NCBI GenBank assembly: GCA_965140355.1
Contig: OZ223191.1
Coordinates: 368,654-432,653 of the forward strand
Reading direction: 5' to 3'
Length of the DNA: 64,000 nt
Source of the DNA: Acetobacterium sp965140355
GTDB taxonomy: Bacteria; Bacillota; Clostridia; Eubacteriales; Eubacteriaceae
Notes under the pieces: model-generated
The model's input: the letters and a program-made list of their open reading frames with translations, nothing else
The model's database searches: none
Told to the model about the DNA's origin: nothing
Shown here: positions 8,297 to 17,557 of the stretch, one piece after another
Position numbering within the stretch: the stretch's first letter is position 1
Layout: each line of letters begins with the position of its first letter
Made by a program: the position numbers and the translations under genes

Positions 8297-9565
8297 TTAG
8301 GTGATGGGGAACGAGGTTAGATTTTCCAGAAAATCGACACATAAAATGTATTTTTTATTAAGATGTTTAAAAACTCGGGAATAGGTGATGCAAAGACTTC
8401 CAGTGGCCATTGATACATAAGGGTCAGTGATGTAAATATCTTGTTTTCGTTTAATTAAATTGTAATAGAAATTTTTGATTGAATGGTCGACGCCAACTTT
8501 GGCTGAATGGAAAACCAATTTTTCACAGGCCCCAATATTTTTTGCGCCGATCGTATTACTAAATTGAATTCCCGATTCATCAAGGATGTAGACACAATCG
8601 ATTGAATCGGCATGATCGATACAATTTAGGAGTTGAACGTTAAATTCGGCAGGTGTATCGACCATGATAAGGGCTTTTATTATTCCATTTACGATGTGGG
8701 TGTAGTTTAAACATTTTTGATTATAGGCTTCCAGTTCTTTAAGTAAAAGAGCTTTGTATTCGCTAACAACATCAGTTGCCTTATTAATGAGCGTCTCATT
8801 GCCAATAAAATGCTCCTGGGGTTTTGAAAAATAAAAACCTTGAATAACTTGACCGCCGAGTTTCAACACTTGAATCGCTTCATTTTTAGTTTCCACGCCT
8901 TCAGCAATAATTAAAGAACCAATTTTATTGGCTAAATTAACAAGTGATTTAAAAACTTCCTGTTTATGATAAATACAATCTATATTCTGGATAATTGATC
9001 GATCAATTTTAATGATGTCCGGTTTTAATTCGGCAACACGATCCATATTTGAAAAACCAGCACCAACATCATCGAGTGCGATTAGGTAGCCATAGCGTTT
9101 ATAGGTATTGACAAATTGAGTAAGTTTTAAGGTGTCTTGAGCTTTGGACTCATTTATTTCAATGACGATATTTTTGCTGTTTAAACCAATTTTTTTGACC
9201 TGCTCGTTTAAATAATCGGAGCCACCGACATTATCAATAATAGCGGTATCGAGGTTTAAAAATAATAGTAGTTCTGGATCGGATTGATAAAAGTGCTGAA
9301 ATGCGGTCAACACTTTATCCCGGCAGGCACGATCAAGTTCGGTGGCCAGGTTTTCTTTATAAGCACTTTCAAAAAGAAACAGCGGGGATATAAATTCGGT
9401 GGTGGCGGGTTTAATGCCCCGGATCAAGCCTTCGAGACCGATTATTTTCTTAGCCGTTACCGATATAATGGGTTGAAAATAAGCGACTAAATTTTTTGTT
9501 TGAACGATTTTATAAATATCAATTTTTTCTTCTGAAATCGAATTTTCTTGATTTGATATATGCAA
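8297..9565 (-). CDS. EAL-domain protein with YkuI-like C-terminal sensor domain
   Basis: A 422-residue protein. Residues about 25-255 form an EAL domain: EGLIRG replaces the usual EALLR but keeps the metal-binding Glu (about 45), with FLNLD, EINES, DDVGAGFS, IKIDRS and AEGVET all in place, so c-di-GMP hydrolysis looks possible. Residues 270-422 resemble the PAS/Cache-like YkuI_C domain (VYILDESGIQFSNTIG, DIYITDPYVS). No transmembrane segment is seen, so it should be cytosolic. The chosen start is TTG 9565 because GGAG lies eight bases upstream and no ATG occurs nearby. Whether it degrades or only binds c-di-GMP cannot be settled here. Confidence 0.85.
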   Translation of the reverse strand: MHISNQENSISEEKIDIYKIVQTKNLVAYFQPIISVTAKKIIGLEGLIRGIKPATTEFISPLFLFESAYKENLATELDRACRDKVLTAFQHFYQSDPELLLFLNLDTAIIDNVGGSDYLNEQVKKIGLNSKNIVIEINESKAQDTLKLTQFVNTYKRYGYLIALDDVGAGFSNMDRVAELKPDIIKIDRSIIQNIDCIYHKQEVFKSLVNLANKIGSLIIAEGVETKNEAIQVLKLGGQVIQGFYFSKPQEHFIGNETLINKATDVVSEYKALLLKELEAYNQKCLNYTHIVNGIIKALIMVDTPAEFNVQLLNCIDHADSIDCVYILDESGIQFSNTIGAKNIGACEKLVFHSAKVGVDHSIKNFYYNLIKRKQDIYITDPYVSMATGSLCITYSRVFKHLNKKYILCVDFLENLTSFPIT

Positions 9566-9944
9566 TTGTTTTTCTCCAATTTTCTAGTGATCTGTATTCA
9601 GCATGATAGTAAGCAATAATCTGATCGAAAACGAATTTAAATAATGCCAAGTTAGGTAGAATGAGAAAGGCATTGTTTGTGATGCTGGTTGTTGCGGATG
9701 AACTTTCTAAACGCGTTAGTTAATAAAAATTTTTGCTGGAAAACACTGTTATTATTGTACTTTTTAACCATGATTAATTCAATCTTTTTCGTCTTGATCG
9801 TGAAATTTTTTATTGGTCAAACTAAATTTACAATCTTTTTTACAACGATCTTTAAAGATAATAGTTGACAGATAATCATAAATAAGTATATGATAAGAAT
9901 AGAACATATGTACTAATTTGCGTTAAGCTCAAAAGAGGTGAATT
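9566..9944. other. 379-bp divergent region between the EAL gene and dinB
   Basis: It carries the upstream region of the EAL gene and, in its last 80 bp, a promoter with a LexA-like palindrome for dinB. Nothing else was recognised. Confidence 0.5.
9865..9915 (+). promoter_or_regulatory. dinB promoter with LexA (SOS)-like box
   Basis: TTGACA (9865-9870), 18-bp spacer, TATGAT (9889-9894). Just downstream, TAGAACATATGTACTA (9900-9915) is a near-perfect palindrome, close to the Gram-positive LexA/DinR consensus CGAACRNRYGTTYC with one mismatch in GAACATATGTTC. It would overlap the start of transcription, fitting repression by LexA. Confidence 0.6.
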
Positions 9945-10268
9945 ATGGAACGCGTTATTTTGCATTCAGATATGAATAGTTTTTATGCGAACGTGGAGTG
10001 CTTATATCATCCCGAGATAAGAGAACTTCCCGTAGCAGTTGGTGGAAATCCGGAAAAACGTCATGGCATTATTTTAGCCAAAAATCAGAAAGCCAAAGAG
10101 GCTGGGGTAAAAACGGGAGAAGCTTTATGGCAAGCTCAAACAAAATGTCCAACGCTGGTCATCAGGCCTCCTAATTACGAGTTGTATTTGCGTTTTTCCC
10201 GCTTGGCAAGAAAGATCTACAATCGTTATTCTGATCAGGTCGAACCATTTGGGTTAGATGAAAGTTGG
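9945..10268 (+). CDS. dinB: DNA polymerase IV (Y-family), 5' exon
   Basis: The first 108 codons of a Y-family translesion polymerase. The palm motif SDMNSFYANVE (Asp9, steric-gate Tyr14) and the catalytic LDESW (Asp105, Glu106) are present; the exon stops exactly after TGG (Trp108). Reading on, the intron 5' end adds only VRP before a stop, so unspliced RNA gives a 111-residue dead fragment. Joined to 12441-13370 the product is 417 residues, the normal length, with a continuous LDESW-VDVTNSV motif. The start ATG has AGAGG upstream and an SOS-like promoter. Function depends on intron splicing. Confidence 0.9.
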
Positions 10269-10821
10269 GTGCGCCCGTAAGTTCTGTAATCAATCGGAAC
10301 GTGGTCAGAAATAAAATGTGTCAATCGCAAGACACTAGACCAGACCTAAAAGTCTATCATCAACTGGCTTAATCGATAAGGGAAACCCGACGATGACAAT
10401 AGCATGCCGGTAAAAACATAAGTCTGCCAATCAGCAGGCAGCGACTGAATGTTGAGATGAAAACAGCATATGAGGATAAAAGCGATACTGCCTGAATGAT
10501 AACCAGAGATGTTCGATCATCAACCATAGCGAAAGTTGATTGAAACGCTATGCGATTTAAGCTGAATTTTAAAACCAACTTGAAATTCATAAAGGTCCTT
10601 AAATCGGTCGCCGCAATAAGCGGAAAAATGGTGAAAGTCATATCCGACAATGCTGAGGCGTTGTTTATTTCTGGACTAAACGGGGATTGCCTAAGTTTGA
10701 ACGCAGTTAATACCTGCTATAAGATTAAGTCTTTGAAAATCGGATAAGGCAACGGAGCTTTTGTAGTAGTCCGCGCCAGGGAAAGCCTGGTACATGGCGA
10801 AGAAGAGCAGTCTATATATTA

Positions 10822-12237
10822 ATGCATAAATTAGGAAAGGTGCGTGAGGCATTGAGAAATCCCAATGATGTATTAAACAGCTTAGAAAATAAAGCAACCA
10901 GTCAAAACTACCAATATCAAAGAATCTATCGAAACCTTTATAATCCAAACTTTTACTTATTGGCCGATCAGAAGCTTTATCATAATAAAGAAAAGCGAAC
11001 CGCCGGAATCACTGAACATCGACTAACTGGCCTTATCAAACGCCTAAAAAATTATAGCTATCAACCAAAATCTGTAAAACCAAAAGATCAGTTCCCGAAA
11101 AACGGCGAAACCAGATTATGGGAGATGTCATTCGCTGATGATCAAATAGTACAAGAAATTATCCGCATGATATTGACGAGTATTTATGAACCAACATTTT
11201 TAGAACAATCCCATGGATTTCGCCCGGAAAAGAGCTGTCACACCGCCCTCAAGCAAATAAAGTCCCATTACAGCGGCCTAAATTGGTTTATCAAAGGCGA
11301 TATAAACGGTTGCTTTAAGAAGGTCGATCAACATTTGTTAATAAAAATTCTCCGCCGAAGGATCCGCGATGAATATTTTTTAGGATTAATCTGGAAGTTT
11401 ATAAGAGCTGGATATCTTGACAAGTGGGAAGATCATAAAACTTATTCAGGTACGGCTCAAGGACCGGGTATCAGCCAAATACTTGCAAATATCTATTTGC
11501 ACGAATTGGACGTTTTTATTGATAACTATAAAAAGAATTTCGACAAAAGTCATTGCAGGCTGATGTATTGTCGATATGCCGATGCGTTTCTAATCGGAAT
11601 TATTGGTAATAAAGAAGATGCCCAAGAAGTAAAAGACGCTGTTAAAAATTTTCTTCAGGAACGGTTAAAACTGGAGTTATCGGAAAAACAAACACAGATC
11701 ATCCATGCGACCCAAAAAGTCCGGTTTCTGGGATACGACATTACAACATCAAAAATAACAACTGATTTCATAAAACCAAACGGGTTAATTAAATTATATA
11801 TCCCAAAGGAGAAATGGATGGGGAGCCTGCTTGATCAAAAGATTTTATGGATTCAAAAAGACCGCAACGGAAAAGAAAAATGGATGCCAGTTGCCAGAAG
11901 CAGTTTTGTAAATCGTCGCCCGGAAGAAATTATAGCGGCTTATAATGGCGAAATTAACGGAATGTATAATTATTATGTATTGGCAAATAATGTATCGGTA
12001 CTCAACAAATTCTATTATGTAATGGCCTATAGTATGGATAAAACATTCGCCTGCAAATATCGCTGCTCAATGATAAAAATCAAAAAAAAATATACCCAAA
12101 ATGGTGTTTTCACAATTTCTAATCAGGCCTCGTCAGGAGAAGATAAACAGATGATGTTTTATCAAAACGGATTTGGCCAAAGACAGAGCATAAAAAAATC
12201 AACCGTTGACCAAAAATATCCCAGCAGAAATAGTTAA
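10822..12237 (+). CDS. ltrA: group II intron-encoded reverse transcriptase/maturase, RT site degenerate
   Basis: A 471-residue intron protein. Recognisable blocks: YRNLYNPNFYLLA, the RT fingers/palm (IYEPTFLEQSHGFRP), GDINGCF, QGPGISQILANIYLHELD, and a maturase X domain (RRPEEIIAAYNGEINGMYNY). The RT active site reads RYADAFLIG: the second Asp of YADD is Ala255. Other core positions are also off consensus: GCFKKVDQH for GCFDNIDHH, GTAQGPGISQ for GTPQGSGISP, and TRLWEMS where RPLGIP is usual. No HNH endonuclease Cys motifs follow the X domain. RT and homing are probably lost; splicing assistance may remain. The start ATG 10822 is weakly supported. Confidence 0.9.
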   Translation: MHKLGKVREALRNPNDVLNSLENKATSQNYQYQRIYRNLYNPNFYLLADQKLYHNKEKRTAGITEHRLTGLIKRLKNYSYQPKSVKPKDQFPKNGETRLWEMSFADDQIVQEIIRMILTSIYEPTFLEQSHGFRPEKSCHTALKQIKSHYSGLNWFIKGDINGCFKKVDQHLLIKILRRRIRDEYFLGLIWKFIRAGYLDKWEDHKTYSGTAQGPGISQILANIYLHELDVFIDNYKKNFDKSHCRLMYCRYADAFLIGIIGNKEDAQEVKDAVKNFLQERLKLELSEKQTQIIHATQKVRFLGYDITTSKITTDFIKPNGLIKLYIPKEKWMGSLLDQKILWIQKDRNGKEKWMPVARSSFVNRRPEEIIAAYNGEINGMYNYYVLANNVSVLNKFYYVMAYSMDKTFACKYRCSMIKIKKKYTQNGVFTISNQASSGEDKQMMFYQNGFGQRQSIKKSTVDQKYPSRNS

Positions 12238-12343
12238 GCGACGGGCAGGAAAACAGCAGATAAAAAAGATAACGACTTAAAAAGGAAAATGAGCATTGGT
12301 AGTAGCTCAAGAAGGTGAATAAAATTTAAAGCTGATATAGATG

Positions 12344-12378
12344 GAAAGCCGTATACATCGAGAGGTGTACGTACGGTT
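12344..12378 (+). ncRNA. group II intron domain V
   Basis: The AGC catalytic triad sits in AAAGCCGTA; the stem continues with TACATC, a GAGA tetraloop, GGTGTA, the two-base CG bulge and TACGGTTT. All stem pairs are intact, so the ribozyme core looks functional. Confidence 0.9.
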
Positions 12379-12440
12379 TGGAGGCGAGTAACCTGAAACC
12401 TGTTATGGTGACATAATAAGGCGCGGGGTGCTTAGCCTAC

Positions 12441-13370
12441 GTGGATGTTACAAACAGTGTCAAAATCCATGGCAGCGGAGAAATAATTGCCAAAAAAATT
12501 AGCCGTGATATACAGAACGAATTAGGAATTACCGTTTCCATTGGGGTGTCATGGAACAAGATCTTTGCCAAGTTTGGTTCGGATTATAAAAAACCAAATG
12601 CGATCACGATGATAACAAGGGATAATTACCAAAAAATTGTATGGCCTCAGGAAGTTGGCGAGTTGCTTTATGTGGGCCGATCAACGAAGAAAAAGCTGAT
12701 GAAATATGGGATTTATACCATTGGTCAATTAGCCCAAACATCGCGGGATTTTCTGGTGCTTCAATTGGGAAAGATGGGTGCGGTGTTATGGCAGTTTGCG
12801 AATGGTTTTGATGACAGTCCGGTAAAAAAATTTGATGAACATTATAATGGCAATGAACGGATGCTTAAAAGTATCGGTAACAGTATTACCACCCCCAGAG
12901 ATTTAAAAGATTTCAAAGATGTAAATTTTATTATTTATATGCTCACTGAGAGCGTTGCGATGCGATTAAGAGAAACCGGGTGTTTTTGTTTAACGGTGGC
13001 CATTCATATCCGCAACAAAGAGTTACATAGTTTCACCAGACAGTTAAAGCTGGAAAAACCATCCGATCTGACTAACGAAATTGCCGCCGCTGCGATTAAG
13101 TTATTTAAAGACAACTATGATTTTAGCTCAGATATTCGGTCAATGGGGGTCCGGGTGACGGATCTGGTACCGAATTCGATCCCCATTCAGTTGGATGTTT
13201 TCGACAATGAAGAAAAGCGGGTGCGACAAGCCAGACTTGATGATACCGTTGACGGATTGCGAAAGCGTTTTGGTAATTTAGCGGTTCGGCGAGCGGTAAC
13301 GATTGGTGATCAGATGAGTTGTCTGGATCCTAAAAAAGATCACGTAATTTATCCGATTGGATATTTTTAA
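12441..13370 (+). CDS. dinB: DNA polymerase IV (Y-family), 3' exon
   Basis: Codons 109-417 of the split polymerase. It begins VDVTNSVKIHGSG, completing the LDESW-VDVT catalytic motif, and continues with SIGVSWNKIFAKFGSDYKKP, the helix-hairpin-helix region (LLYVGRSTKKKLMKYGIYTI) and the little-finger domain to about residue 400. It has no stop or frameshift, so the exon is under selection or the insertion is recent. The GTG at 12441 is not a real start. The stop lies 14 bp before the 80-residue companion gene, with AAAGGAG between them, indicating an operon. Confidence 0.9.
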   Translation: MDVTNSVKIHGSGEIIAKKISRDIQNELGITVSIGVSWNKIFAKFGSDYKKPNAITMITRDNYQKIVWPQEVGELLYVGRSTKKKLMKYGIYTIGQLAQTSRDFLVLQLGKMGAVLWQFANGFDDSPVKKFDEHYNGNERMLKSIGNSITTPRDLKDFKDVNFIIYMLTESVAMRLRETGCFCLTVAIHIRNKELHSFTRQLKLEKPSDLTNEIAAAAIKLFKDNYDFSSDIRSMGVRVTDLVPNSIPIQLDVFDNEEKRVRQARLDDTVDGLRKRFGNLAVRRAVTIGDQMSCLDPKKDHVIYPIGYF

Positions 13371-13384
13371 AGGAGATGTAAAAA

Positions 13385-13627
13385 ATGGCAATTAAAAAAT
13401 TTGTACCGGTGATTGCAAAATTTGAAGAAGATGGACGAATCATGCCGCAGCAAATTTTATGGGAGGATGGTCGCATTTTTGAGATTGAACGAATCTTGGA
13501 TATGCGTCCAGGCGTTTCGCTCAAGGTTGGCGGACAAGGGATGCGCTACATCTGTCAGATCCAAAAAAAGGAAGTGTACCTTTATTATGAAGCGCCTAAA
13601 TGGTTTGTCGAAAGTAAGGAAAGATAA
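13385..13627 (+). CDS. conserved 80-residue protein coupled to dinB
   Basis: A small beta-rich protein with the pattern KFVPVIAKFEEDGRIMP, IFEIERILDMRPG, GGQGMRYIC and a C-terminal YYEAPKWFVE. Proteins with this pattern occur beside Y-family polymerases in Clostridia, but no function is known to me. The start ATG 13385 is preceded by AAAGGAGATG, 14 bp after the polymerase stop, so co-transcription and SOS control are likely. It differs in sequence from the YolD family that partners Bacillus UvrX. Confidence 0.7.
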   Translation: MAIKKFVPVIAKFEEDGRIMPQQILWEDGRIFEIERILDMRPGVSLKVGGQGMRYICQIQKKEVYLYYEAPKWFVESKER

Positions 13628-13660
13628 TTAAAAGGATGTAAAATAGGGAGAGTTAATAGG

Positions 13661-13993
13661 ATGGCATCATCGCAAGAATTTGTAGATTACGTTTGTGAAC
13701 AAATAAGTGGCGCTGGTGAAATTAGCAGCCGCAAGATGTTTGGAGAGTATGGTGTTTATTGTAATGGGAAGATTATCGGTTTGATTTGCGACAATCAGTT
13801 TTTTGTTAAAAAAACTGCGGGCGGGGCAGCATTGCTTGTTGAACCGGAGGAAGCACCGCCTTATCATGGGGCAAAAGCGATGTTTTTGATCAGCGATCTG
13901 GATGATCGGGATTTTTTGACGGCGTTTATTGCAAAATCTTATGAAGAATTGCCAATGCAAAAAAGTCGGAAGAAAAAAGCAAGGAGCAGATAA
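13661..13993 (+). CDS. TfoX N-terminal domain protein
   Basis: A 110-residue protein with the TfoX_N pattern: SRKMFGEYGVYCNGKIIGLI, FFVKKT and PPYHGAKAMFLI. It has only the N-terminal domain and a basic tail (KSRKKKARSR) and lacks the C-terminal domain of Haemophilus Sxy/TfoX, so a competence role should not be assumed. It lies 33 bp downstream of the dinB companion with a GGGAGAG ribosome site, probably in the same transcript. The role of stand-alone TfoX_N proteins in Firmicutes is unknown. Confidence 0.8.
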   Translation: MASSQEFVDYVCEQISGAGEISSRKMFGEYGVYCNGKIIGLICDNQFFVKKTAGGAALLVEPEEAPPYHGAKAMFLISDLDDRDFLTAFIAKSYEELPMQKSRKKKARSR

Positions 13994-14015
13994 AATCCAC
14001 GAACAGGAGTAATAT

Positions 14016-14306
14016 ATGCAAAAAATCACGGAAGAAAAAGCTATTCTGGAATTTATGATAAAAAAATATTGTAAAAAAAAGCATCACACAAACGATTTAT
14101 GTGATGCTTGCAATGAACTTCTGAGCTACGCATTTAAGCGCTTGGAACATTGCCAATATGGTGAAAATAAAGGGGCCTGTAATAAATGTCACAGACATTG
14201 TTATAATCAGGAAAAGCGGCAGCAGATTAAAATGGTGATGCGTTTTAGTGGCCCGCGAATGATTTTTTGCAAACCGAAAAGCGTGATTAAGCATTTAATA
14301 AAGTAA
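14016..14306 (+). CDS. nitrous oxide-stimulated promoter (NOSP) family protein
   Basis: A 96-residue protein with the family Cys/His pattern: MIKKYCKKKHHTNDLCDAC, then YAFKRLEHCQYG, CNKCHRHCYNQEKR and VMRFSGPRMIF. The conserved Cys residues suggest metal binding. The family name comes from an old promoter study and does not describe a proven function. AGGAG precedes ATG 14016, 22 bp after the TfoX gene. It converges with the helicase gene, leaving only nine bases between stop codons. Confidence 0.8.
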   Translation: MQKITEEKAILEFMIKKYCKKKHHTNDLCDACNELLSYAFKRLEHCQYGENKGACNKCHRHCYNQEKRQQIKMVMRFSGPRMIFCKPKSVIKHLIK

Positions 14307-14315
14307 CTGCTTAAA

Positions 14316-16678
14316 TCATTGCTTTTTCCAGAAGTGTTGCAATGCTGTGCTTAGATCTTTGGAATTTTTAACCTGCGTATGAGGAAACCACTCTTGCGGA
14401 AACAACTGTAGATAATTTTGGTGGCTAAATCGTTCATCAATCAGAACAATGATGCCCTGATCAGTTTCAGTCCGAATAACCCGGCCGGCGGCTTGCAGTA
14501 CCTTATTCATGCCAGGATATAGATAAGAATATTCATAACCGTGGTTATTTTCGGCATTGAAATAATCGCGGATAATATTTCGTTCAAAACAAATTTGAGG
14601 AAGACCAACACCAATGATAATTGCCCCAATGAGGGCTTCATGTTTTAAATCGACTCCTTCAGAAAAGATACCGCCTAAAACGCAAAAACCCAGAATTGCT
14701 TTGGGTTTGTCAGGAGGGATTGGTCGAAAAGCGTTTAAAAAAATCTCGCGGTCATCTTCGCTCATTTCGGTGGATTGTTTAATGGTATCGATAGTCGGAT
14801 AAGTTTCGACAAACAGGTTGTGAATTTCATTCATATATTTATATGAAGGGAAATAAACAATGTAGTTGCCCTGCTTCTGAGTCAAGATAGTGTTGATGCA
14901 TTCGACAATGGCAGGAGCGGTTTTTTCGCGATTCTTGAATTTAGTTGAAATGGTGTCGGCAATCAACAACTCCCGATTTTTAGTTTCAAAAGGAGAGGAA
15001 AGACAAATCTTATAACTTTCGTTCCCACCGCCTAGGATTTCTGAAAAATAGTTAAGCGGGGATAAGGTTGCCGAAAAAAAGATCGCGGCTCGGCCGCGCT
15101 TAAACGCTTCACTTAACAAATGGGACGGATCGAGACAGAATAGTTTTATTTTGGTATCTTCATGAGTCTTTTCGACGTAGGTGAGATAGCGTTTATCATA
15201 GAATTCGCTGGTACGCATAAAGGTGAGGGCGTTAAAATAGAGTTCCAACAGTTTTTCATGCAGTTCATTCCCTTCATTTTTAACTAGCCATTCTTCAGCT
15301 TGACTGATAAATTTCATCAGCAGCGGGAAGAAGTCTTTAGGGGCTTCTTTCTGAAGATAATGTTGCCCGTTTATTTCGGTCAGTTTTCGTAATGAGATAA
15401 GATACGTGTTTAATTTTCCCAGAGTTTTGGCAATATTGGGATCAACATCCCTAAACTGGCGCCTTAGTGTCAGGACTGGTTTTTTATAAAATTCGGCTGA
15501 AAACATTGAACGGGCTCGATCAACCAGGTTATGAGCTTCATCAATAAGAAAGGTATAGTTGCCGCCATTATCTGAAAAAAAGCGTTTGAGATAAACTCTG
15601 GGATCAAAGACGTAATTATAATCACAGATGATACAATCAGACCAGAGAGTGAGATCCAGCGAAAATTCAAAGGGACAAATTTGGTGTTTGTAGGCATAAT
15701 TTTCAATCACTGGTCGCGTAAGCGTATTTTCCTGCTGAAGTAAATCAAGAATGGCATTGTTAACACGATCAAAGTGACCTTTGGCATATTCACAGTAATT
15801 TGGATCGCAGATAGATTTTTCCTGAAAACAGATCTTATCTTTGGCAGTAAGGGTGATTGTTTTGAAGGCTAAACCTTTTTCCTGCATGTGGAAAAAAGCC
15901 TCTTCAGCCACTTCGCGAACGATGGTTTTGGCGGTGAGATAAAAGATTTTGGCGGTGTGTCCTTCAGCCATCGACTTGATGGCGGGAAATAACGTCGACA
16001 CAGTTTTTCCGATACCGGTGGGGGCCTGAACAAAAAGTTTTTTATTGTCACAAATGGTTTTGTAGACGGCTACGGCCAGCTCCCGTTGTCCTTTTCGATA
16101 GCTGGAAAAAGGGAATGGCAATATTTTGATCGAAGCATCACGTTTCGTAATCCAATCGCTGGTGAGTTTTGCCCAAACCAGGTATTGATCAATAAGGTTA
16201 AAAAAGAAGCTTTCCAATTCTTTGTGGGTGAATGGTTTTAAAAATTGTTTGAGTTCATTCGTTTCCAATTGATAATAAGTCATCTGAACACCGATTGTTT
16301 TGAGATTATTCTGAACACAGTAAATAAAGGCATAACATTTTGCCTGGGCCCAGTGGGTTTCACTATAGTTTTCGTCGATCTGTTCGAGTGGGCGGTTGGT
16401 CGATTTTATTTCGTCCACAATGATGGTATCATTATCGGTGATGATGCCATCGGCCCGACCTTCAATAATAAAGATAAAATCTTGATATTCGGTACGATAT
16501 TTTAAAGTTACCTCCGGTTGATATCCCTTATCCTGGTTGTCTTTTTGAATTTTTTGATGGGCTCGCGTTCCTTCCAAAGCGCTGGCATTGCTTATGAACT
16601 GGGAATCAATATCCCGGAACGAAGAATAAATTCGACTAGATTTCGAACAGATACTTTTATTTCGGCTTTTTTTGTCAT
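14316..16678 (-). pseudogene. DinG/XPD-type helicase with N-terminal PD-(D/E)XK domain, frameshifted
   Basis: The long open frame (14316-16577, 753 residues) has a RecB-like nuclease signature (EGRADGIITDN...VDEIKST), Walker A QAPTGIGKT near residue 183, LIDEAHN near 342, Cys residues near 250-310 typical of the XPD Fe-S cluster, and AAGRVIRTETDQG. Its apparent start (TTG 16577) lies inside the family N-terminus. The true start is ATG 16678, encoding MTKKAEIKVSVRNLVEFILR then SG; one base is missing in the G run (CCC at 16613-16615 on the plus strand), and the frame resumes as DSQFISNASALEGTR. Either the gene is inactivated or this is an assembly error. Confidence 0.85.
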
Positions 16679-17022
16679 TTTAATACCTAACTATTTCAAT
16701 TAAGGTGATTTTTTTATTTAATGTGGCATGAATAAGCTTACTATGGCAATGGTATTCTGTCAATTAAAGCGTTACCCGCTGTCAAAAGTAGATTTGTTAG
16801 AAGCCCTGGTATTACCGCGATTAAATAGGTTGAATAAAAAATTGAAGATGGTGAAAGTTTAAAAACCGATTTAAACAACCAGATAAATCGAAATGATAAA
16901 AAGCCGATCTAAATTTGCAAAATAATAATAAAAAATTATACTTGTTTTATTTACGATATGATATAAAATTAAAATAGTAATAATAACGCGTTTAAACTAA
17001 GAATGAAGTGAAGGAGAAAAAA
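16679..17022. other. 344-bp divergent intergenic region
   Basis: AT-rich, between the helicase start and the PNPOx-like gene. It must contain both promoters, but no convincing -35/-10 pair was found; TAAAAT near 16966 may be a -10. No ORF is supported. Confidence 0.4.
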
Positions 17023-17415
17023 ATGGAAGAAGTATATGATTATTTAAAAAAATGTGGCACATATTTTTTAGCAACCGTAGAAGGTGATCAACCGCGGGTT
17101 CGTCCGTTTGGAACAATTAACATATTTGAAGATAAACTTTATATTCAAACCGGAAAAATAAAAGATGTTTCAAAACAGATGTTGACAAACCCCAAAGTTG
17201 AAATATCTGCTTTTAATGGGAAAACATGGATTCGTATTGAAGGAAGTGTCGTTGAGGACGACCGTATTGAAGCAAAAAAAAGTATGTTGGATGCTTACCC
17301 AAGCTTACAGAAAATGTATTCAGCATCGGATGACAACACGCAGGTTTTGTATCTGAAAGATGCGACCGCCACTATTTCATCCTTTGTGAATGAACCCAAA
17401 ACGATCAAATTCTAA
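17023..17415 (+). CDS. pyridoxamine 5'-phosphate oxidase-like FMN-binding protein
   Basis: A 130-residue split-barrel protein: TYFLATVEGDQPRVRPFGTI at the N-terminus, LYIQTGKIKDVSKQM, NPKVEISAF and WIRIEGSVV. This is the pattern of small flavin-binding PNPOx-family proteins of anaerobes, usually annotated as oxidases without proof. AAGGAG at 17011-17016 fits ATG 17023; the upstream in-frame GTG 17008 would overlap that ribosome site. It is monocistronic, with a terminator about 115 bp downstream. The substrate is unknown. Confidence 0.8.
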   Translation: MEEVYDYLKKCGTYFLATVEGDQPRVRPFGTINIFEDKLYIQTGKIKDVSKQMLTNPKVEISAFNGKTWIRIEGSVVEDDRIEAKKSMLDAYPSLQKMYSASDDNTQVLYLKDATATISSFVNEPKTIKF

Positions 17416-17528
17416 AAGCGGACTTTGAACATCCGCGATAAAAACGGAAGGGCATTTAATTTTATGAGTGTTAAATTATTTTTGACAAAGTTTGAAAAAA
17501 ATTAAATGTTACTAATTAATTTATCATA

Positions 17529-17557
17529 AAAAGAGATTTGCAAGGATCTCTTTTTTA
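17529..17557 (+). terminator. intrinsic terminator
   Basis: AAAGAGAT, an 8-nt loop, ATCTCTTT, then TTTTATTTT. It probably ends the PNPOx-like transcript. Confidence 0.7.

Larger units (their letters stand above)
10269..12440 (+). mobile_element. group II intron inserted in dinB
   Basis: A 2172-nt intron. The 5' end is GTGCGCCCG (consensus GUGYG), the 3' end is CTTAGCCTAC (ends AY), and domain V is at 12344-12378. The exon sequence AAGTTGG (10262-10268, IBS1) is exactly complementary to CCAACTT at 10575-10581, a good EBS1 in domain I. An intron-encoded protein lies at 10822-12237. The stretch 10281-10821 is ribozyme sequence, not coding. The 5' start resembles the Ll.LtrB class. Excising it restores the polymerase frame precisely, which fixes both boundaries. 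Confidence 0.93.

Noticed and set aside
13661..13993. Competence regulator TfoX/Sxy
   Set aside because: Only the N-terminal domain is present; the C-terminal domain needed for the Haemophilus-type role is missing and no competence genes are nearby.
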